From Sphingopyxis macrogoltabida (lineage in GTDB: Bacteria; Pseudomonadota; Alphaproteobacteria; Sphingomonadales; Sphingomonadaceae), in the NCBI GenBank assembly GCA_003241685.1, contig QFPJ01000015.1:3344-67343 (forward strand): DNA of 64,000 nt, written 5' to 3'. The notes beneath the pieces are model-generated. The model made no database searches, was not told the origin of the DNA, and was given only the letters and a program-made list of their open reading frames with translations. Both the position numbers and the translations under genes were made by a program. This document shows, piece after piece, positions 8,150 through 17,615 of this stretch; positions within the stretch are counted from its first letter, which is position 1; every line of letters begins with the position of its first letter.

Positions 8150-9181
8150 CTAAAGGTCGAGTACCAGCGTGTCGCTGAGCGCGCCGGAACAACAGATCAT
8201 CATGGTCTGACCCGCCGCCTTTTCCGCGTCGGACAGGATCATGTCCTTATGATCGGCGGTCCCCGAAACGATGCGCGTTTCGCAAGCGCCGCAGATGCCC
8301 TGTTCGCACGATACTTCCACCGCGATCCCCGCGTCGCGAAGAACCTCGACGATGGTCTGCCCCTTTTGCACGCAGAAGCTCTTGCCCGACTTGGCGAGCA
8401 GCAGATCAAAGGCCTTGTCCGACGGGGCGATCGGTTCCGCGGAGAAATGTTCGACATGAACCCGCGCTTCGGGCCACCCTGCCTGATGCGCCGCTTGCTG
8501 AAACGCATCGAGCATCGGTCCGGGACCGCAGCAGTACAGGTGCGCATCCCGCGGCGCGGCTGCAATGGCGCCGCGCAGGTCGAAGAGCCGCCCGTCCGCT
8601 TCCGCATCGACATGGATATGGGCAAAGCCGCCATGGCCGGCGAGCCAGGATTCCAGCGCCAGCAGGTCGTCGCGCGTGCGGACGACCTGATGAAGCCGCA
8701 TATCGATCCCGAGAGAGCGCGCGCGGTGCGCCATCGCGATCATCGGCGTGATGCCGATGCCGCCGCCGATCAGCACGACCGGAGCCCCGCCCTCTTCCAT
8801 CGGGAAATTGTTGCGCGGCGCCCCCACACGGACGAGATCGCCGACGCGCAGCCGGTCGTGGACGAACGCCGATCCGCCGCGCCCCTGCCGGTCCAGCTTG
8901 ATGCCGAGCAGGTAGCGGTCGCGCTCCGCGGGATCGTTCATCAGCGAATATTGGCGGACCATGCCGGCGGCCAGATGCAGGTCGACGTGGGAGCCGGCCG
9001 TGAACGGCGCGAGATCGCGCCCGTCGGGATGCCGGAACTCATACAGATTCATCTCGTGCGCGCCATAATGAATGGCAGTCAGGCGCAGCGTCAACGCACT
9101 CTCCGTCTCGCCCGTCATGGCGTCGTCCGTTCCGTTGTCCCGTTCCGGCCAGGCGGCCGCATCATAGGCGTCAAGCATCAC
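8150..9181 (-). CDS. phthalate-dioxygenase-reductase-type oxidoreductase (FMN/NAD, C-terminal 2Fe-2S)
   Basis: 343 residues. The order is FNR-type flavin domain (RQYSLMNDP about residue 77), NAD domain (VLIGGGIGITPMIAMAHRA, then YCCGPGPMLDAF) and a C-terminal plant-type ferredoxin with CEQGICGAC and a fourth cysteine in MMICCSG. This is the arrangement of VanB and phthalate dioxygenase reductase. It would pass electrons from NADH to a Rieske oxygenase, and the likely partner is the oxygenase encoded at 17616-18941. The first codon is GTG (9181) followed directly by ATG (9178); either could be used, with GGGAAAGG just upstream. It lies between the DUF35 gene and ridA in one operon. Confidence 0.9.
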   Translation of the reverse strand: MMLDAYDAAAWPERDNGTDDAMTGETESALTLRLTAIHYGAHEMNLYEFRHPDGRDLAPFTAGSHVDLHLAAGMVRQYSLMNDPAERDRYLLGIKLDRQGRGGSAFVHDRLRVGDLVRVGAPRNNFPMEEGGAPVVLIGGGIGITPMIAMAHRARSLGIDMRLHQVVRTRDDLLALESWLAGHGGFAHIHVDAEADGRLFDLRGAIAAAPRDAHLYCCGPGPMLDAFQQAAHQAGWPEARVHVEHFSAEPIAPSDKAFDLLLAKSGKSFCVQKGQTIVEVLRDAGIAVEVSCEQGICGACETRIVSGTADHKDMILSDAEKAAGQTMMICCSGALSDTLVLDL

Positions 9182-9214
9182 CCTTTCCCAATGAACGGCG
9201 CGTGGCGCACCGGA

Positions 9215-9619
9215 TCAACGCGCGGCCGGTTTGAAGAAGGGAACCGGCGGTCCGCCTTCGGTCGGCGTGAAGATCACCTCGACACGGTCGCCGATCGCCA
9301 GCGTGTCCGGGTCGCATTCGACGATATTGGTCATCACCGACGGCCCTTCGTCAAGCGTCACATAGGCCAGCACATAGGGGGCGGCCGGCCCGCGGCGCAT
9401 CGTCGACAGGCTGTAGATCGCGCCGGTGCCCTGGCTGTCCTCCCACGCCGTGTCGTCCGAAAAACAGAAGGGACAGCGCCCGCGCGGCGGATAATGCGGT
9501 TCGCTGCACGATCCGCAGCGCTTGATGGTCAGCCGCCCCTCGGCGGCGGCATCCCAAAAAGGCTGGGTTTCGACATTGGGTTGCGGCGCGGGAAGCGGGC
9601 GCGAGGTTACTCCGGTCAT
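9215..9619 (-). CDS. DUF35 / OB-fold zinc-ribbon acyl-CoA-associated protein
   Basis: 134 residues. The N-terminal rubredoxin-like zinc ribbon is visible as CGSC...CPFC, preceded by the usual PFWDAAAEGRLTIKRC entry, followed by an OB-fold (YSLSTMRRG, YVLAYVTLDEGP, IGDRVEVIF). DUF35 proteins form complexes with thiolase-fold enzymes and help bind CoA substrates. The ATG at 9619 overlaps the stop of the thiolase-like gene by one base (TAATG), which strongly supports a stable two-protein complex. By analogy with ChsH2, this could be the subunit that positions an acyl-CoA for the thiolase-like partner. Confidence 0.88.
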   Translation of the reverse strand: MTGVTSRPLPAPQPNVETQPFWDAAAEGRLTIKRCGSCSEPHYPPRGRCPFCFSDDTAWEDSQGTGAIYSLSTMRRGPAAPYVLAYVTLDEGPSVMTNIVECDPDTLAIGDRVEVIFTPTEGGPPVPFFKPAAR

Positions 9620-10773
9620 TATTGACGCTCCAGGACAAGGGTGGCCGCGGCATGGCGCAGGCCCAGGATTCCGCCGATGCCATTGACGGCGGCAAGGTCG
9701 CAGTTCGGTACCTGAACCGGCGCGTTGGCTTCGCCGCGAAGCTGGCGCACCGCCTCGATCACCTTGGTGATGCCGCCGCGATTGGTGGGGTGATTGTTGC
9801 ACAGGCCGCCGCCGTCGGTGTTGAACGGCAGGCGTCCGGTGCCCGCGATCAGATTGCCGTCGGCGACGAACGCCCCGCCCTCCCCCTTGGCGCAGAAACC
9901 CATATCCTCAAGCTGCAACAGGACGGTGATGGTGAAACTGTCGTAGATCGAGGCATATTTGATGTCGGCCGGCGTCACGCCCGCCTCCGCAAAGGCCCGC
10001 GGCGCCGATTGCGACGTCGCCGTCACGGTCAGGTCGAGCGCGCGTCCGCCGCCATGGCCCTGCACCGCCTCCCCCGTGCCGCGAACGGCCACCAGCGGAC
10101 GGTTCAGCGACCGGGCAATCTCCGGCGATACGACGACCAGCGCGCCGCCCCCGTCGGACACGACACAACAATCGAGCCGATGAAGCGGATCGGCGATCAT
10201 CGGCGAATTGACGACATCCTCCACCGTCACGACATCGCGCAGCATGGCGTTGGGATTATGCTGGGCATGGTGCGACGCGGCGACCTTGATCCAGGCGAGC
10301 TGTTCGGACGTCGTGCCATAGTCGTGCATGTGGCGCGCCGCGCACATGCCATAGGCATTCGACGTGCTGTAGCCCGTCCACCATTCGAACTGTTCGTCGG
10401 GGCCGCCGCCGCGAAAGGCGTTGAAGCGTTCCGACTTCGGCCGCCCGGCCAAGGTGATCAGCGCAACCGAGCATTTCCCCGCCGCGATCGCCGCCGCCGC
10501 ATGGGCGACGTGGATGATGTACGACGAACCGCCGGTTTCGGTCGAATCGAGATGTTTGACCTTCAGCCCCAGATAATCGACCATGTTGGTCGCGCCGTTG
10601 CCCGGCGCATCGCCGCCACAGAAATAGCCGTCGACGTCGCCGTGCGACAGGCCCGCGTCGGCAAGCGCGCCGGCCGCGCAGGCCGCGTGCAGTTCGGGGG
10701 TGGAAAGGTCCGGAACGACGCGAAGCGGATGCTCCCACGCGCCGGCGATATAGGCCTTGTTCTTTATCGTCAC
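9619..10773 (-). CDS. thiolase-fold protein of SCPx/Ltp2 type lacking both catalytic cysteines
   Basis: 384 residues with the thiolase fold, closest in pattern to SCPx and lipid-transfer-type thiolases. The loop that normally carries the nucleophile cysteine reads TETGGSSY (residues 78-85). The usual NEAF motif is YDSF (277-280), HP is kept (His328 in NHPTNRGG), and the C-terminal CxGG block reads NGIGG with no cysteine. Loss of both cysteines argues against Claisen chemistry and resembles the Ltp2-type steroid side-chain retro-aldolases, which also need a DUF35 partner. The gene sits 12 bp behind a CoA ligase and is fused by a TAATG junction to a DUF35 gene. A retro-aldol cleavage of a 3-hydroxyacyl-CoA is the inferred reaction. 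Confidence 0.85.
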   Translation of the reverse strand: MTIKNKAYIAGAWEHPLRVVPDLSTPELHAACAAGALADAGLSHGDVDGYFCGGDAPGNGATNMVDYLGLKVKHLDSTETGGSSYIIHVAHAAAAIAAGKCSVALITLAGRPKSERFNAFRGGGPDEQFEWWTGYSTSNAYGMCAARHMHDYGTTSEQLAWIKVAASHHAQHNPNAMLRDVVTVEDVVNSPMIADPLHRLDCCVVSDGGGALVVVSPEIARSLNRPLVAVRGTGEAVQGHGGGRALDLTVTATSQSAPRAFAEAGVTPADIKYASIYDSFTITVLLQLEDMGFCAKGEGGAFVADGNLIAGTGRLPFNTDGGGLCNNHPTNRGGITKVIEAVRQLRGEANAPVQVPNCDLAAVNGIGGILGLRHAAATLVLERQ

Positions 10774-10785
10774 TTGGAATTGCCC

Positions 10786-12408
10786 CTATGCAAATGAAGT
10801 CATGGCGATGTCCTTGACCCGCGCGTAATCGATCTTGCCGTTCGCCATCCGGGGGATCGCATCGACCAGCTGGAAATGGCGCGGCGCCTTGTAGGCGGCG
10901 AGCCTGCCGCGCACATGGTCGCGCATCGCATCCTCGGCGGGATTTGCGGCCGGCCGCCGCGCGACCAGCGCGACGATGCGTTCGCCGAAGCGGGCGTCGG
11001 GAACGCTCGTCACCGCCGCGTCGGCGACGCCGTCGAACAGCTTGAGCGCCTCCTCCACCTCTTCGGGAAAGACTTTTTCACCGCCCGTGTTGATGCACTG
11101 CGATCCGCGCCCCAGCAGCAGGATGGTGCCGTCCGCCGCCACCCGCGCCCAGTCGCCCGGCATCGACCAGCGGCGCCCCTCGATCGTCGGAAAGGTTTCG
11201 GCCGATTTGACCGGGTCCTTGTAATATCCCAGCGGAATAAAGCCGCCGATGGCGATGCGTCCGGTTTCGTCCGAACCGGGCGCGACGCGGCGGCCGTCCT
11301 CGGTAAAGACGGCGCAGTCGGGCGTAAGGGCGAAACTGGCCGTGCTGACTTCCGCATCGCGCGTGGTCGTCGACTGCGCCATGCCGAAGGCTTCGGACGA
11401 GGAAAAACTGTCCGTCAGCGCGATATGCGGCAGATGGCGCAGCAGGGCCTGCTTGTTTTCGCGGTTCCAGATCGTGCCCGACGATCCGATGGACTGCAAC
11501 GCATCCAGCGACCAGCGCGCCGGTTCGGCATCGAGCGCGTCGAGCATCGGCTGGGCAAAAGCCTGTCCGACGATCGCGATGCGGTTCGCGCGGTTGCGTT
11601 CCGCGGCGTCCCACAGCACCGCCGCGTCGAAGCTGCCCGGCGGTAACAGGACGAGCGTCCCGCCGGCACCCAGAACGGCCAGCGACGAGATCAGCCCGGT
11701 GCCATGCATCAGCGGACAGGCGATCAACGAACAGCCGCGCTCCGCCACAGAAGCCGCGCGGGCCCCGGCTTCCGACGGCTGTGCCAGCGGCGGGACGCCC
11801 GCCAGAGGATTTCCGCCGTAGCCGAAGCGGCCGATAATATCTTCCTGCTGCCACATCACGCCCTTGGGCACGCCGGTGGTGCCGCCGGTGAAAAGCAGCA
11901 TCATGTCGCTGCCCTGCCGCCCCCAGGGCGCGCGGAACGGCCGCTCGCCCCGGTCCTGCGCCGCCAGCGCGTCGAGGTCGACCGCCCAGTCCGGCACCGG
12001 ATGGCCGTCGCGCGGGATCGCGACCCACAGCTTGATCGCCGGCAGCCGGTCGCGAATATCACCGATGATCGCGGCGAAGGTCGTTTCGAACACCACCGCC
12101 TCTGCATCGCCATTGTCGAGCAGGGCGGCTACCTCGTCGCGTCCGTAGCGATAATTCACGTTGAACGGGACGAGGCCCGCCTTGAAGGCGGCGAAATAGG
12201 TCAGCAGATATTCGGGGCTGTTGTAGGAATAAGCCGCGACCTTCGACTGATGCGACAGGCCGGCGTCGACCAGCCGGCGCGCCAGCGCGTCGGCCGTCGC
12301 GTCGAATTCGGCGTACCGCATGACCCGCGCGCCCTGAACGATCGCGGGCGCATCGGGAATGGCGGCACAAACGGATTCCCAAATGTCGGGAAATGTCCAA
12401 ACGGTCAT
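10786..12408 (-). CDS. AMP-forming acyl-CoA synthetase
   Basis: 540 residues of the ANL superfamily. Recognisable parts are the phosphate loop LLFTGGTTGVPKGVM, the adenine region SSSEAFGMAQS, the hinge LLGRGSQCINTGGEKVFPEEVEE and the C-terminal lysine in IPRMANGKIDY. The FTGGTTG form and INTGGEKV hinge are common in acyl-CoA synthetases that act on steroid or aryl side chains. The gene lies between the FadB-like gene (38 bp) and the thiolase-like gene (12 bp), so it probably supplies the CoA thioester that those two process. It is not close in sequence to the CoA ligase at 1290-2969, so the island holds two separate activation steps. Confidence 0.9.
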   Translation of the reverse strand: MTVWTFPDIWESVCAAIPDAPAIVQGARVMRYAEFDATADALARRLVDAGLSHQSKVAAYSYNSPEYLLTYFAAFKAGLVPFNVNYRYGRDEVAALLDNGDAEAVVFETTFAAIIGDIRDRLPAIKLWVAIPRDGHPVPDWAVDLDALAAQDRGERPFRAPWGRQGSDMMLLFTGGTTGVPKGVMWQQEDIIGRFGYGGNPLAGVPPLAQPSEAGARAASVAERGCSLIACPLMHGTGLISSLAVLGAGGTLVLLPPGSFDAAVLWDAAERNRANRIAIVGQAFAQPMLDALDAEPARWSLDALQSIGSSGTIWNRENKQALLRHLPHIALTDSFSSSEAFGMAQSTTTRDAEVSTASFALTPDCAVFTEDGRRVAPGSDETGRIAIGGFIPLGYYKDPVKSAETFPTIEGRRWSMPGDWARVAADGTILLLGRGSQCINTGGEKVFPEEVEEALKLFDGVADAAVTSVPDARFGERIVALVARRPAANPAEDAMRDHVRGRLAAYKAPRHFQLVDAIPRMANGKIDYARVKDIAMTSFA

Positions 12409-12446
12409 CTCTTCACCTCTCCGGCCAATGCGACAGATCGGCCCTT

Positions 12447-14477
12447 TCAGGCGAAGCTTTCACCAGCCCGCGCCTTTTCGCGTAACAGCGGAGCGACCTC
12501 GACGCCGTGACGTTCGAGCCCGTCGACGATGCGGTCCAGCCCGTGGGTGTTCGCCCAGAACATCGGGCCGCCGGTATAGACCGGCCAACCATAGCCCGTG
12601 ACCCACACCACATCGATGTCGGACGAGCGTTGCGCCACGCCTTCGGACAGGATTTTCGCGCCTTCGTTGATCATCGGATAGATGGCGCGCTCCAGGATTT
12701 CCGTATCGCCGACCTCCCGCTTCGACCGGCCCGCCTTTTCGCGAAAGGCGTCGATGATCGCCGTGACCTTGTCGCTGGGCGTCCGGTTGCGCTGGTCGTC
12801 ATAGTCGTAGAAGCCCGCCTTTGCCTTCTGACCCAGCCGTCCCTCGGCGCACAGCGCGTCGCGAATCGTTTCGATGCGGCTGGTGTCGCGGTGCCACCCC
12901 ACGTCCACGCCCGCCATGTCGCTCATCTGATACGGGCCCATGGCCAGGCCGACATCGTCGGTGAACACCTTGTCGATCTGCGCCGGGGTTGCGCCGTCGA
13001 GCAGCATCTCGGTGCAGGGGGCGCCGCGCTGCGCCATGATGCGATTGCCGATGAAGCCGAAACAGACGCGCGACACGACGGCCACCTTGCCGATCGTCTT
13101 GCCCAGCGCCATCACCGTCGCGAGCACGTCGGGCGCCGTCTTGTCCCCGCGCACGACTTCCAACAGGCGCATGACGTTGGCGGGCGAGAAGAAGTGCATG
13201 CCGACCACATCGGCGGCGCGGCCGCTCGCCTCCGCAATCTCGTCGACATTCAGGAAACTGGTGTTGGTCGCCAGAATGGCGCCCTGTTTGCAGATGCGGC
13301 CGAGGTCGGCGAAAATCTGCTTCTTCAGATCCATATTCTCATACACCGCCTCGATGACGAGGTCGCTGTCGGCGAAATCCTCCATCGCCAGCGATCCCGT
13401 CAGGCGCGCCATGATGCCGTCGACCTGTTCGGCGGTGTAGCGCCCGCTCTTGACCGATCGGTCATAGTTGGACCGGATCACGGAAATGCCGCGATCGAGC
13501 GCTTCCTGCGTCGTATCGACGATCGTCACGGGAATGCCGCGCGTCAGGAAATTCATCGCGATGCCGCCGCCCATGGTCCCCGCGCCGAGGATGCCGACGC
13601 GCTCGACCTTGCGCAGCGGGGTATCGGCAGGCAGGTCGTCGATCTTTGCCGCCTGACGCTCGGCGAAGAACATGTGCCGCTGCGCCGCCGACTGGGTGCC
13701 GTTCAGCAATTTCATAAATTCGGCGCGTTCAAACGCGATGCCTTCGTCGAAACTCGTTTCGGTCGCCTTGACGACGCAGGCGATGTTCGCCGCCGGCGCC
13801 TCGAAACCCTTGAAACGGCGGCCGTTGGCCCGCACGAACGCCGCGACCGCTTCGGGGTCGGGCGCCGCGCTGCGCTCGCTCGCGCGCGGCAGCGGCCGCA
13901 CGTCGGCGACCGCCGCGGCAAAGGCGACCGCTTCGGCTTCCAGCGACGCGTCATCGACGACCTTGTCGACCAGCCCGGCGTCCTGCGCCCGCGATGCCGA
14001 AATGGGGTCGCCCTTCGCGGTCATTTCGAGCGCCAGGGCGACCCCCGCGATGCGCGGCAACCGCTGGGTGCCGCCGCCCCCGGGCAGCAGTCCCAGCTTG
14101 ACCTCGGGCGTACCGATCTTTGCCGAGCGCGCCGCAACGCGGTAGTGACAGCCAAGCGCGATCTCGCAGCCACCGCCCAGCGCGGTTCCGTGGATGGCGG
14201 CCACCACCGGCTTGTCGAAGGCCTCGATCCGCTCGATCACGTCGAGCAGGTTCGGCTTCTGCGGCGCCTTGCCGAACTCGGTGATGTCGGCACCCGCAAA
14301 GAAGGTGCGGCCGTCGCAGCGGATGACGACCGCCTTGATGGCATCGTCGCCCTGCGCCTCGTCGAGACCGGCGTCGAGCCCCTGGCGGACGGCGGCGCCG
14401 AGTGCGTTGACGGGCGGATTGTCGGAAATGATGACGAGGACCTCGCCTTTGCGTTCGGTCCGGACGGGAGAAGTCAT
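12447..14477 (-). CDS. FadB/MFE-1-like enoyl-CoA hydratase / 3-hydroxyacyl-CoA dehydrogenase
   Basis: 676 residues in two halves. Residues 1 to about 200 are a crotonase domain with the oxyanion-forming GADITEF and GTALGGGCEIALGC motifs and the PEVKLGLLPGGGGTQRLPR block. From about residue 290 comes the Rossmann motif VGILGAGTMGGGIAMNFL, and the 3-hydroxyacyl-CoA dehydrogenase domains follow (FFSPANVMRLLEVV, GFIGNRIM, NEGAKILSEG). It should hydrate an enoyl-CoA and oxidise the 3-hydroxyacyl-CoA. It is about 50 residues shorter than E. coli FadB and nearer peroxisomal multifunctional enzymes. It is the first gene of the operon leading to the thiolase-like/DUF35 pair, 95 bp downstream of the receptor gene. 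Confidence 0.92.
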   Translation of the reverse strand: MTSPVRTERKGEVLVIISDNPPVNALGAAVRQGLDAGLDEAQGDDAIKAVVIRCDGRTFFAGADITEFGKAPQKPNLLDVIERIEAFDKPVVAAIHGTALGGGCEIALGCHYRVAARSAKIGTPEVKLGLLPGGGGTQRLPRIAGVALALEMTAKGDPISASRAQDAGLVDKVVDDASLEAEAVAFAAAVADVRPLPRASERSAAPDPEAVAAFVRANGRRFKGFEAPAANIACVVKATETSFDEGIAFERAEFMKLLNGTQSAAQRHMFFAERQAAKIDDLPADTPLRKVERVGILGAGTMGGGIAMNFLTRGIPVTIVDTTQEALDRGISVIRSNYDRSVKSGRYTAEQVDGIMARLTGSLAMEDFADSDLVIEAVYENMDLKKQIFADLGRICKQGAILATNTSFLNVDEIAEASGRAADVVGMHFFSPANVMRLLEVVRGDKTAPDVLATVMALGKTIGKVAVVSRVCFGFIGNRIMAQRGAPCTEMLLDGATPAQIDKVFTDDVGLAMGPYQMSDMAGVDVGWHRDTSRIETIRDALCAEGRLGQKAKAGFYDYDDQRNRTPSDKVTAIIDAFREKAGRSKREVGDTEILERAIYPMINEGAKILSEGVAQRSSDIDVVWVTGYGWPVYTGGPMFWANTHGLDRIVDGLERHGVEVAPLLREKARAGESFA

Positions 14478-14572
14478 TGTTGGCTATCCTTTGGTCTTGA
14501 AAGTGTCGGGCGTGATCCGGCGGCGGGGAGAGACACGAGAGGAGTGCCGATGAATCACGCCCGGTGCGGGAG

Positions 14573-17476
14573 TCAGAAGGTGAACTTCACGCCTCCCGTG
14601 TAGGCACGTCCGATGAAGTCATAGAGCATGCCGTTCGACGCGCGCGGCTGGATCGTCGCGCCATTCGGGGCGATCGGCGGATCCTTGTCGAACAGGTTGT
14701 TGACGGTGAAATAGAATTCCATCCGCCCACCCAGCGTCGGCGGCGTGTAGCCCAGCGTCACATCGGTATAGAAACGGGCCGGGATCGACGTATCCTGCGT
14801 TGCGACATAGCGCTGCACCTTGTCGAGGTTGCCGGGGCCGATATAGCGTTCCTGAACGAACAGCTTGAAGCGTTCGCTGCGATATTCGACGCTGAACTGG
14901 CCCGTCCATTTCGCGACACCGGGGATGCTCTGGGACGTGACGACGTTCAGATCGCCGACCCGTTCCAGCACGACGCCATTCTGGATCAGGCTGAGCGACC
15001 GCGTGTGCGTTGCGAGCAGCCGCAGATTCAGCCGGCCGTTCAGGCCGATCCCGGAGGTATCGGTCGTATAGCCCAGCTCATAATCCTCGCCCTTGGTCCG
15101 CAACTCGGCCAGGTTCGACTGTTTGGTGATGATCGAGTTGAGCGATCCGTCGGGATTGCGAATGACCTCGGGACAGCTCGTCCCGCAGGCCGCGAGCACG
15201 GCCTCGCGGGTCTGCGCGGCGATCACGTCCTTCACCTTGATGTTGAAATAATCGACCGACGCGGACAGGCCCGGCAGGAAGCGCGGCCGCAGCACGACGC
15301 CCAGCGTCAACGAATCCGCCTTTTCCTCCGACAATGCCAGATTGCCCTGGTTCACCTGGGTGACGGTCACGCGCGCGCCGCCATTGAGCGGATCGTTGAC
15401 CGGCTGGCCGATGACCGGCGAAGACGGCTGGAAGCGTTCCTGAATGCTGGGTGCCCGAATGTCGCGCGATCGGGTGACGCGGAACCTGATGTCCTCGACC
15501 GGCGCCCAGATCGCACCGGCCTTCCAGGTCACGACACCGCCGACCGAACTGTAATCGGCGTAGCGGACGGCGCCGTTAACGTCGAGCGCCTGAAAAAAGG
15601 GCGTGTCGCGCAGGATCGGCGCCGCGATTTCGATGAAACCTTCGCGGACGCTGAAATCGCCCTCATATCCCGCCGCGGGGCTGGAGAAATAGGCCCCCGG
15701 CTGGTTGCGCTGCGCCGCCGGATAGCCGCGAATGCCCGTGCCGGTCCGGATGACGTCATTGTCGGGGCCGCTCGACTGCTCCGCCGTTTCGCGCCGATAT
15801 TCCAGACCGACGGCGACATTGACGTCGCCCGCCGGCAGCGAGAACAGCGAACCGCGAACGGTGCCCGCCACGACGACCTGATCGATGTCGTAGTTCAGGA
15901 AGGTCGTGCGAAGGACATAGTTCAGCCCGTCCGCCGACGGCGCGCCGTCGCCGAAGGTGTTGATCGGCACACAGCCCTGACCGATCGGCAGGCCCAGGAG
16001 AGTCGAACGGCACACGATGCGGCCGCTCGACGGATCCACGACCGCGTCGATCGCATTATAGAGATTCTCGATATGCGGATTGTTCGACGTCAGCAGGTCG
16101 AAGGTCGATCGGCCATAGGATCCGTAGAGCGAATATTTCCAGCTGCCGCCCAGATCGCCGTCGATGCCCGCGACCACGCGACGCGTGCGCGTGTTGTTGG
16201 TGAAATCCATGTCGCCGAAGTCGAAATTGCTCCGGTTCATCGTGAAGGACTGGATGCCGTTCGCGGTCATCGTGGCGCGAATGGACGGCGCAAGATAGGC
16301 GTTGTCGGCAAAGATGGTCGCGGGGGCGCCGAGGAACTGCCCCGAGTTGAACCCGAAATAGTGCGAGCGCAAATGATTGTAATTGCCCTCCACGAACACG
16401 GTGTGTCCATCGGCGACATCATAGCTGAGCCGGCCGAAGAAGCTTTTGAGGCGATAGCCCGCGATCAGGTTGGCGCGGCGGATCGATCCGTCACCGCCGC
16501 TCATGGTGGAGGACGACACGTTGACGCCCTGGTTATAGGGCGCCAGCGAACCGCCCGGCAGGAACTGCATGCGCGCGAGCGGGCACGGCGTCCCCGCGGG
16601 CTGGCAGCCCAAGATCACACCGCCCGCGGACGAAGTGGCATCGCGAACATTGGGCGCGACGATCAGTTCCGGCGACGTCAGGCTCGACCCGATGACCCCC
16701 CAGCCGGCTTCCGCCCATTTGCGGCCCCGGTAATCGAGATCGATCCCGTCCTGATTGAAATAATCGGCGGAAAACAGCACATGACCGCGCCCGTCGGCGA
16801 AGCTGGTGCCGCCGGTGACGCTCGCCTTCATGTTGCCCGCGTCGCCGCGCGAGGACAGGCCGCCCTGCAAATTCAGCTTGAGCCCGGTATAGCGCGTGTC
16901 GAGAACGAAGTTCACGGCGCCCGCGACGGCATCCGACCCATAGGCCGCCGATGCGCCCCCGGTCACGACATCGACGCGCTTCAGCAACCCCTGCGGGATC
17001 ATGTTGGCATCGACCGCGCCGGTCATCTGGGTGGGCACGACCCGGCGCCCGTCGAGCAGGATCAGCGTCCGGAAGGGCGACAGCGCGCGCAGCGACAGGA
17101 GGTTCGCCGACGCGCCCAGCGTCGTGCCGGCCGAACCCGCGCTCGACGCGCGCGTCGATCCCCGGAACGCCGGCAGTTGGCCGACCGCCTCGGCCAGATT
17201 GCCGGGCGCCGCGACGGTCAGCTGCTCGCTGGAAACGACCGTGACGGGGGTCGGAGCGTTCGCGCCATCGGTGATGGTGCGCGATCCGGTGACGATGATG
17301 TCGGTGTCGGCGATGGCGGTGTCGGCGGGGGCCGTCGCGGCGCTTTCGGCCGGCAGCGGCGCCGAATCGCCGACGGCGTCCTGCGCCTGCGCTCCGGTCG
17401 CCGTCGCAGCCCAGGCCAAGGCCATGATCGATGCGGCGGAGCCGATGGCTCGGCCGGGTGTCTTCCTGTTCAACAT
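14573..17476 (-). CDS. TonB-dependent receptor
   Basis: 967 residues. The ATG at 17476 gives a clean signal peptide (positive start, then ASIMALAWAATATGAQAQ) followed by a low-complexity Ala/Pro stretch, a TonB-box-like segment (DTDIIVTGSRT) and a plug domain with LILLDGRRVVPTQM and DVVTGGASAAYGSDAVAGAVNFVLD. The barrel follows and ends in VKFTF with a terminal aromatic residue. The plug type is the one common in sphingomonads for organic ligands. It sits between the Rieske oxygenase and the FadB-like gene, which suggests import of the aromatic substrate or a hydrophobic precursor. Confidence 0.93.
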   Translation of the reverse strand: MLNRKTPGRAIGSAASIMALAWAATATGAQAQDAVGDSAPLPAESAATAPADTAIADTDIIVTGSRTITDGANAPTPVTVVSSEQLTVAAPGNLAEAVGQLPAFRGSTRASSAGSAGTTLGASANLLSLRALSPFRTLILLDGRRVVPTQMTGAVDANMIPQGLLKRVDVVTGGASAAYGSDAVAGAVNFVLDTRYTGLKLNLQGGLSSRGDAGNMKASVTGGTSFADGRGHVLFSADYFNQDGIDLDYRGRKWAEAGWGVIGSSLTSPELIVAPNVRDATSSAGGVILGCQPAGTPCPLARMQFLPGGSLAPYNQGVNVSSSTMSGGDGSIRRANLIAGYRLKSFFGRLSYDVADGHTVFVEGNYNHLRSHYFGFNSGQFLGAPATIFADNAYLAPSIRATMTANGIQSFTMNRSNFDFGDMDFTNNTRTRRVVAGIDGDLGGSWKYSLYGSYGRSTFDLLTSNNPHIENLYNAIDAVVDPSSGRIVCRSTLLGLPIGQGCVPINTFGDGAPSADGLNYVLRTTFLNYDIDQVVVAGTVRGSLFSLPAGDVNVAVGLEYRRETAEQSSGPDNDVIRTGTGIRGYPAAQRNQPGAYFSSPAAGYEGDFSVREGFIEIAAPILRDTPFFQALDVNGAVRYADYSSVGGVVTWKAGAIWAPVEDIRFRVTRSRDIRAPSIQERFQPSSPVIGQPVNDPLNGGARVTVTQVNQGNLALSEEKADSLTLGVVLRPRFLPGLSASVDYFNIKVKDVIAAQTREAVLAACGTSCPEVIRNPDGSLNSIITKQSNLAELRTKGEDYELGYTTDTSGIGLNGRLNLRLLATHTRSLSLIQNGVVLERVGDLNVVTSQSIPGVAKWTGQFSVEYRSERFKLFVQERYIGPGNLDKVQRYVATQDTSIPARFYTDVTLGYTPPTLGGRMEFYFTVNNLFDKDPPIAPNGATIQPRASNGMLYDFIGRAYTGGVKFTF

Positions 17477-17583
17477 GTCGCTCTCCCCATTATGGCTATC
17501 TTGCCATTGTCTCGTTGAAATGGACAAAGCCCGTCCGGCCGGGCAAGCACCGCCTGCCGGAACATAGGCCTGTCCTGGATTGG

Positions 17584-17607
17584 CCGGTGCCGGGCAGCCG
17601 GCACCGG
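17584..17607 (-). terminator. perfect 10-bp hairpin downstream of the Rieske gene
   Basis: CCGGTGCCGG (17584-17593) and CCGGCACCGG (17598-17607) are perfect inverted arms with a GCAG loop, starting 9 bases past the stop of the Rieske oxygenase gene on the minus strand. No run of T follows, so it may act as a pausing hairpin or RNA 3-prime stabiliser rather than a classical intrinsic terminator. It separates the Rieske transcript from the receptor gene. Confidence 0.55.
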
Positions 17608-17615
17608 ATCGACGA

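Noticed and set aside
14564..17518. A 984-codon open frame antisense to the TonB receptor gene
   Set aside because: It mirrors the receptor gene almost exactly, has shadow-like Arg/Asp/Ala composition and no recognisable domain. The minus-strand receptor has signal peptide, plug and barrel.
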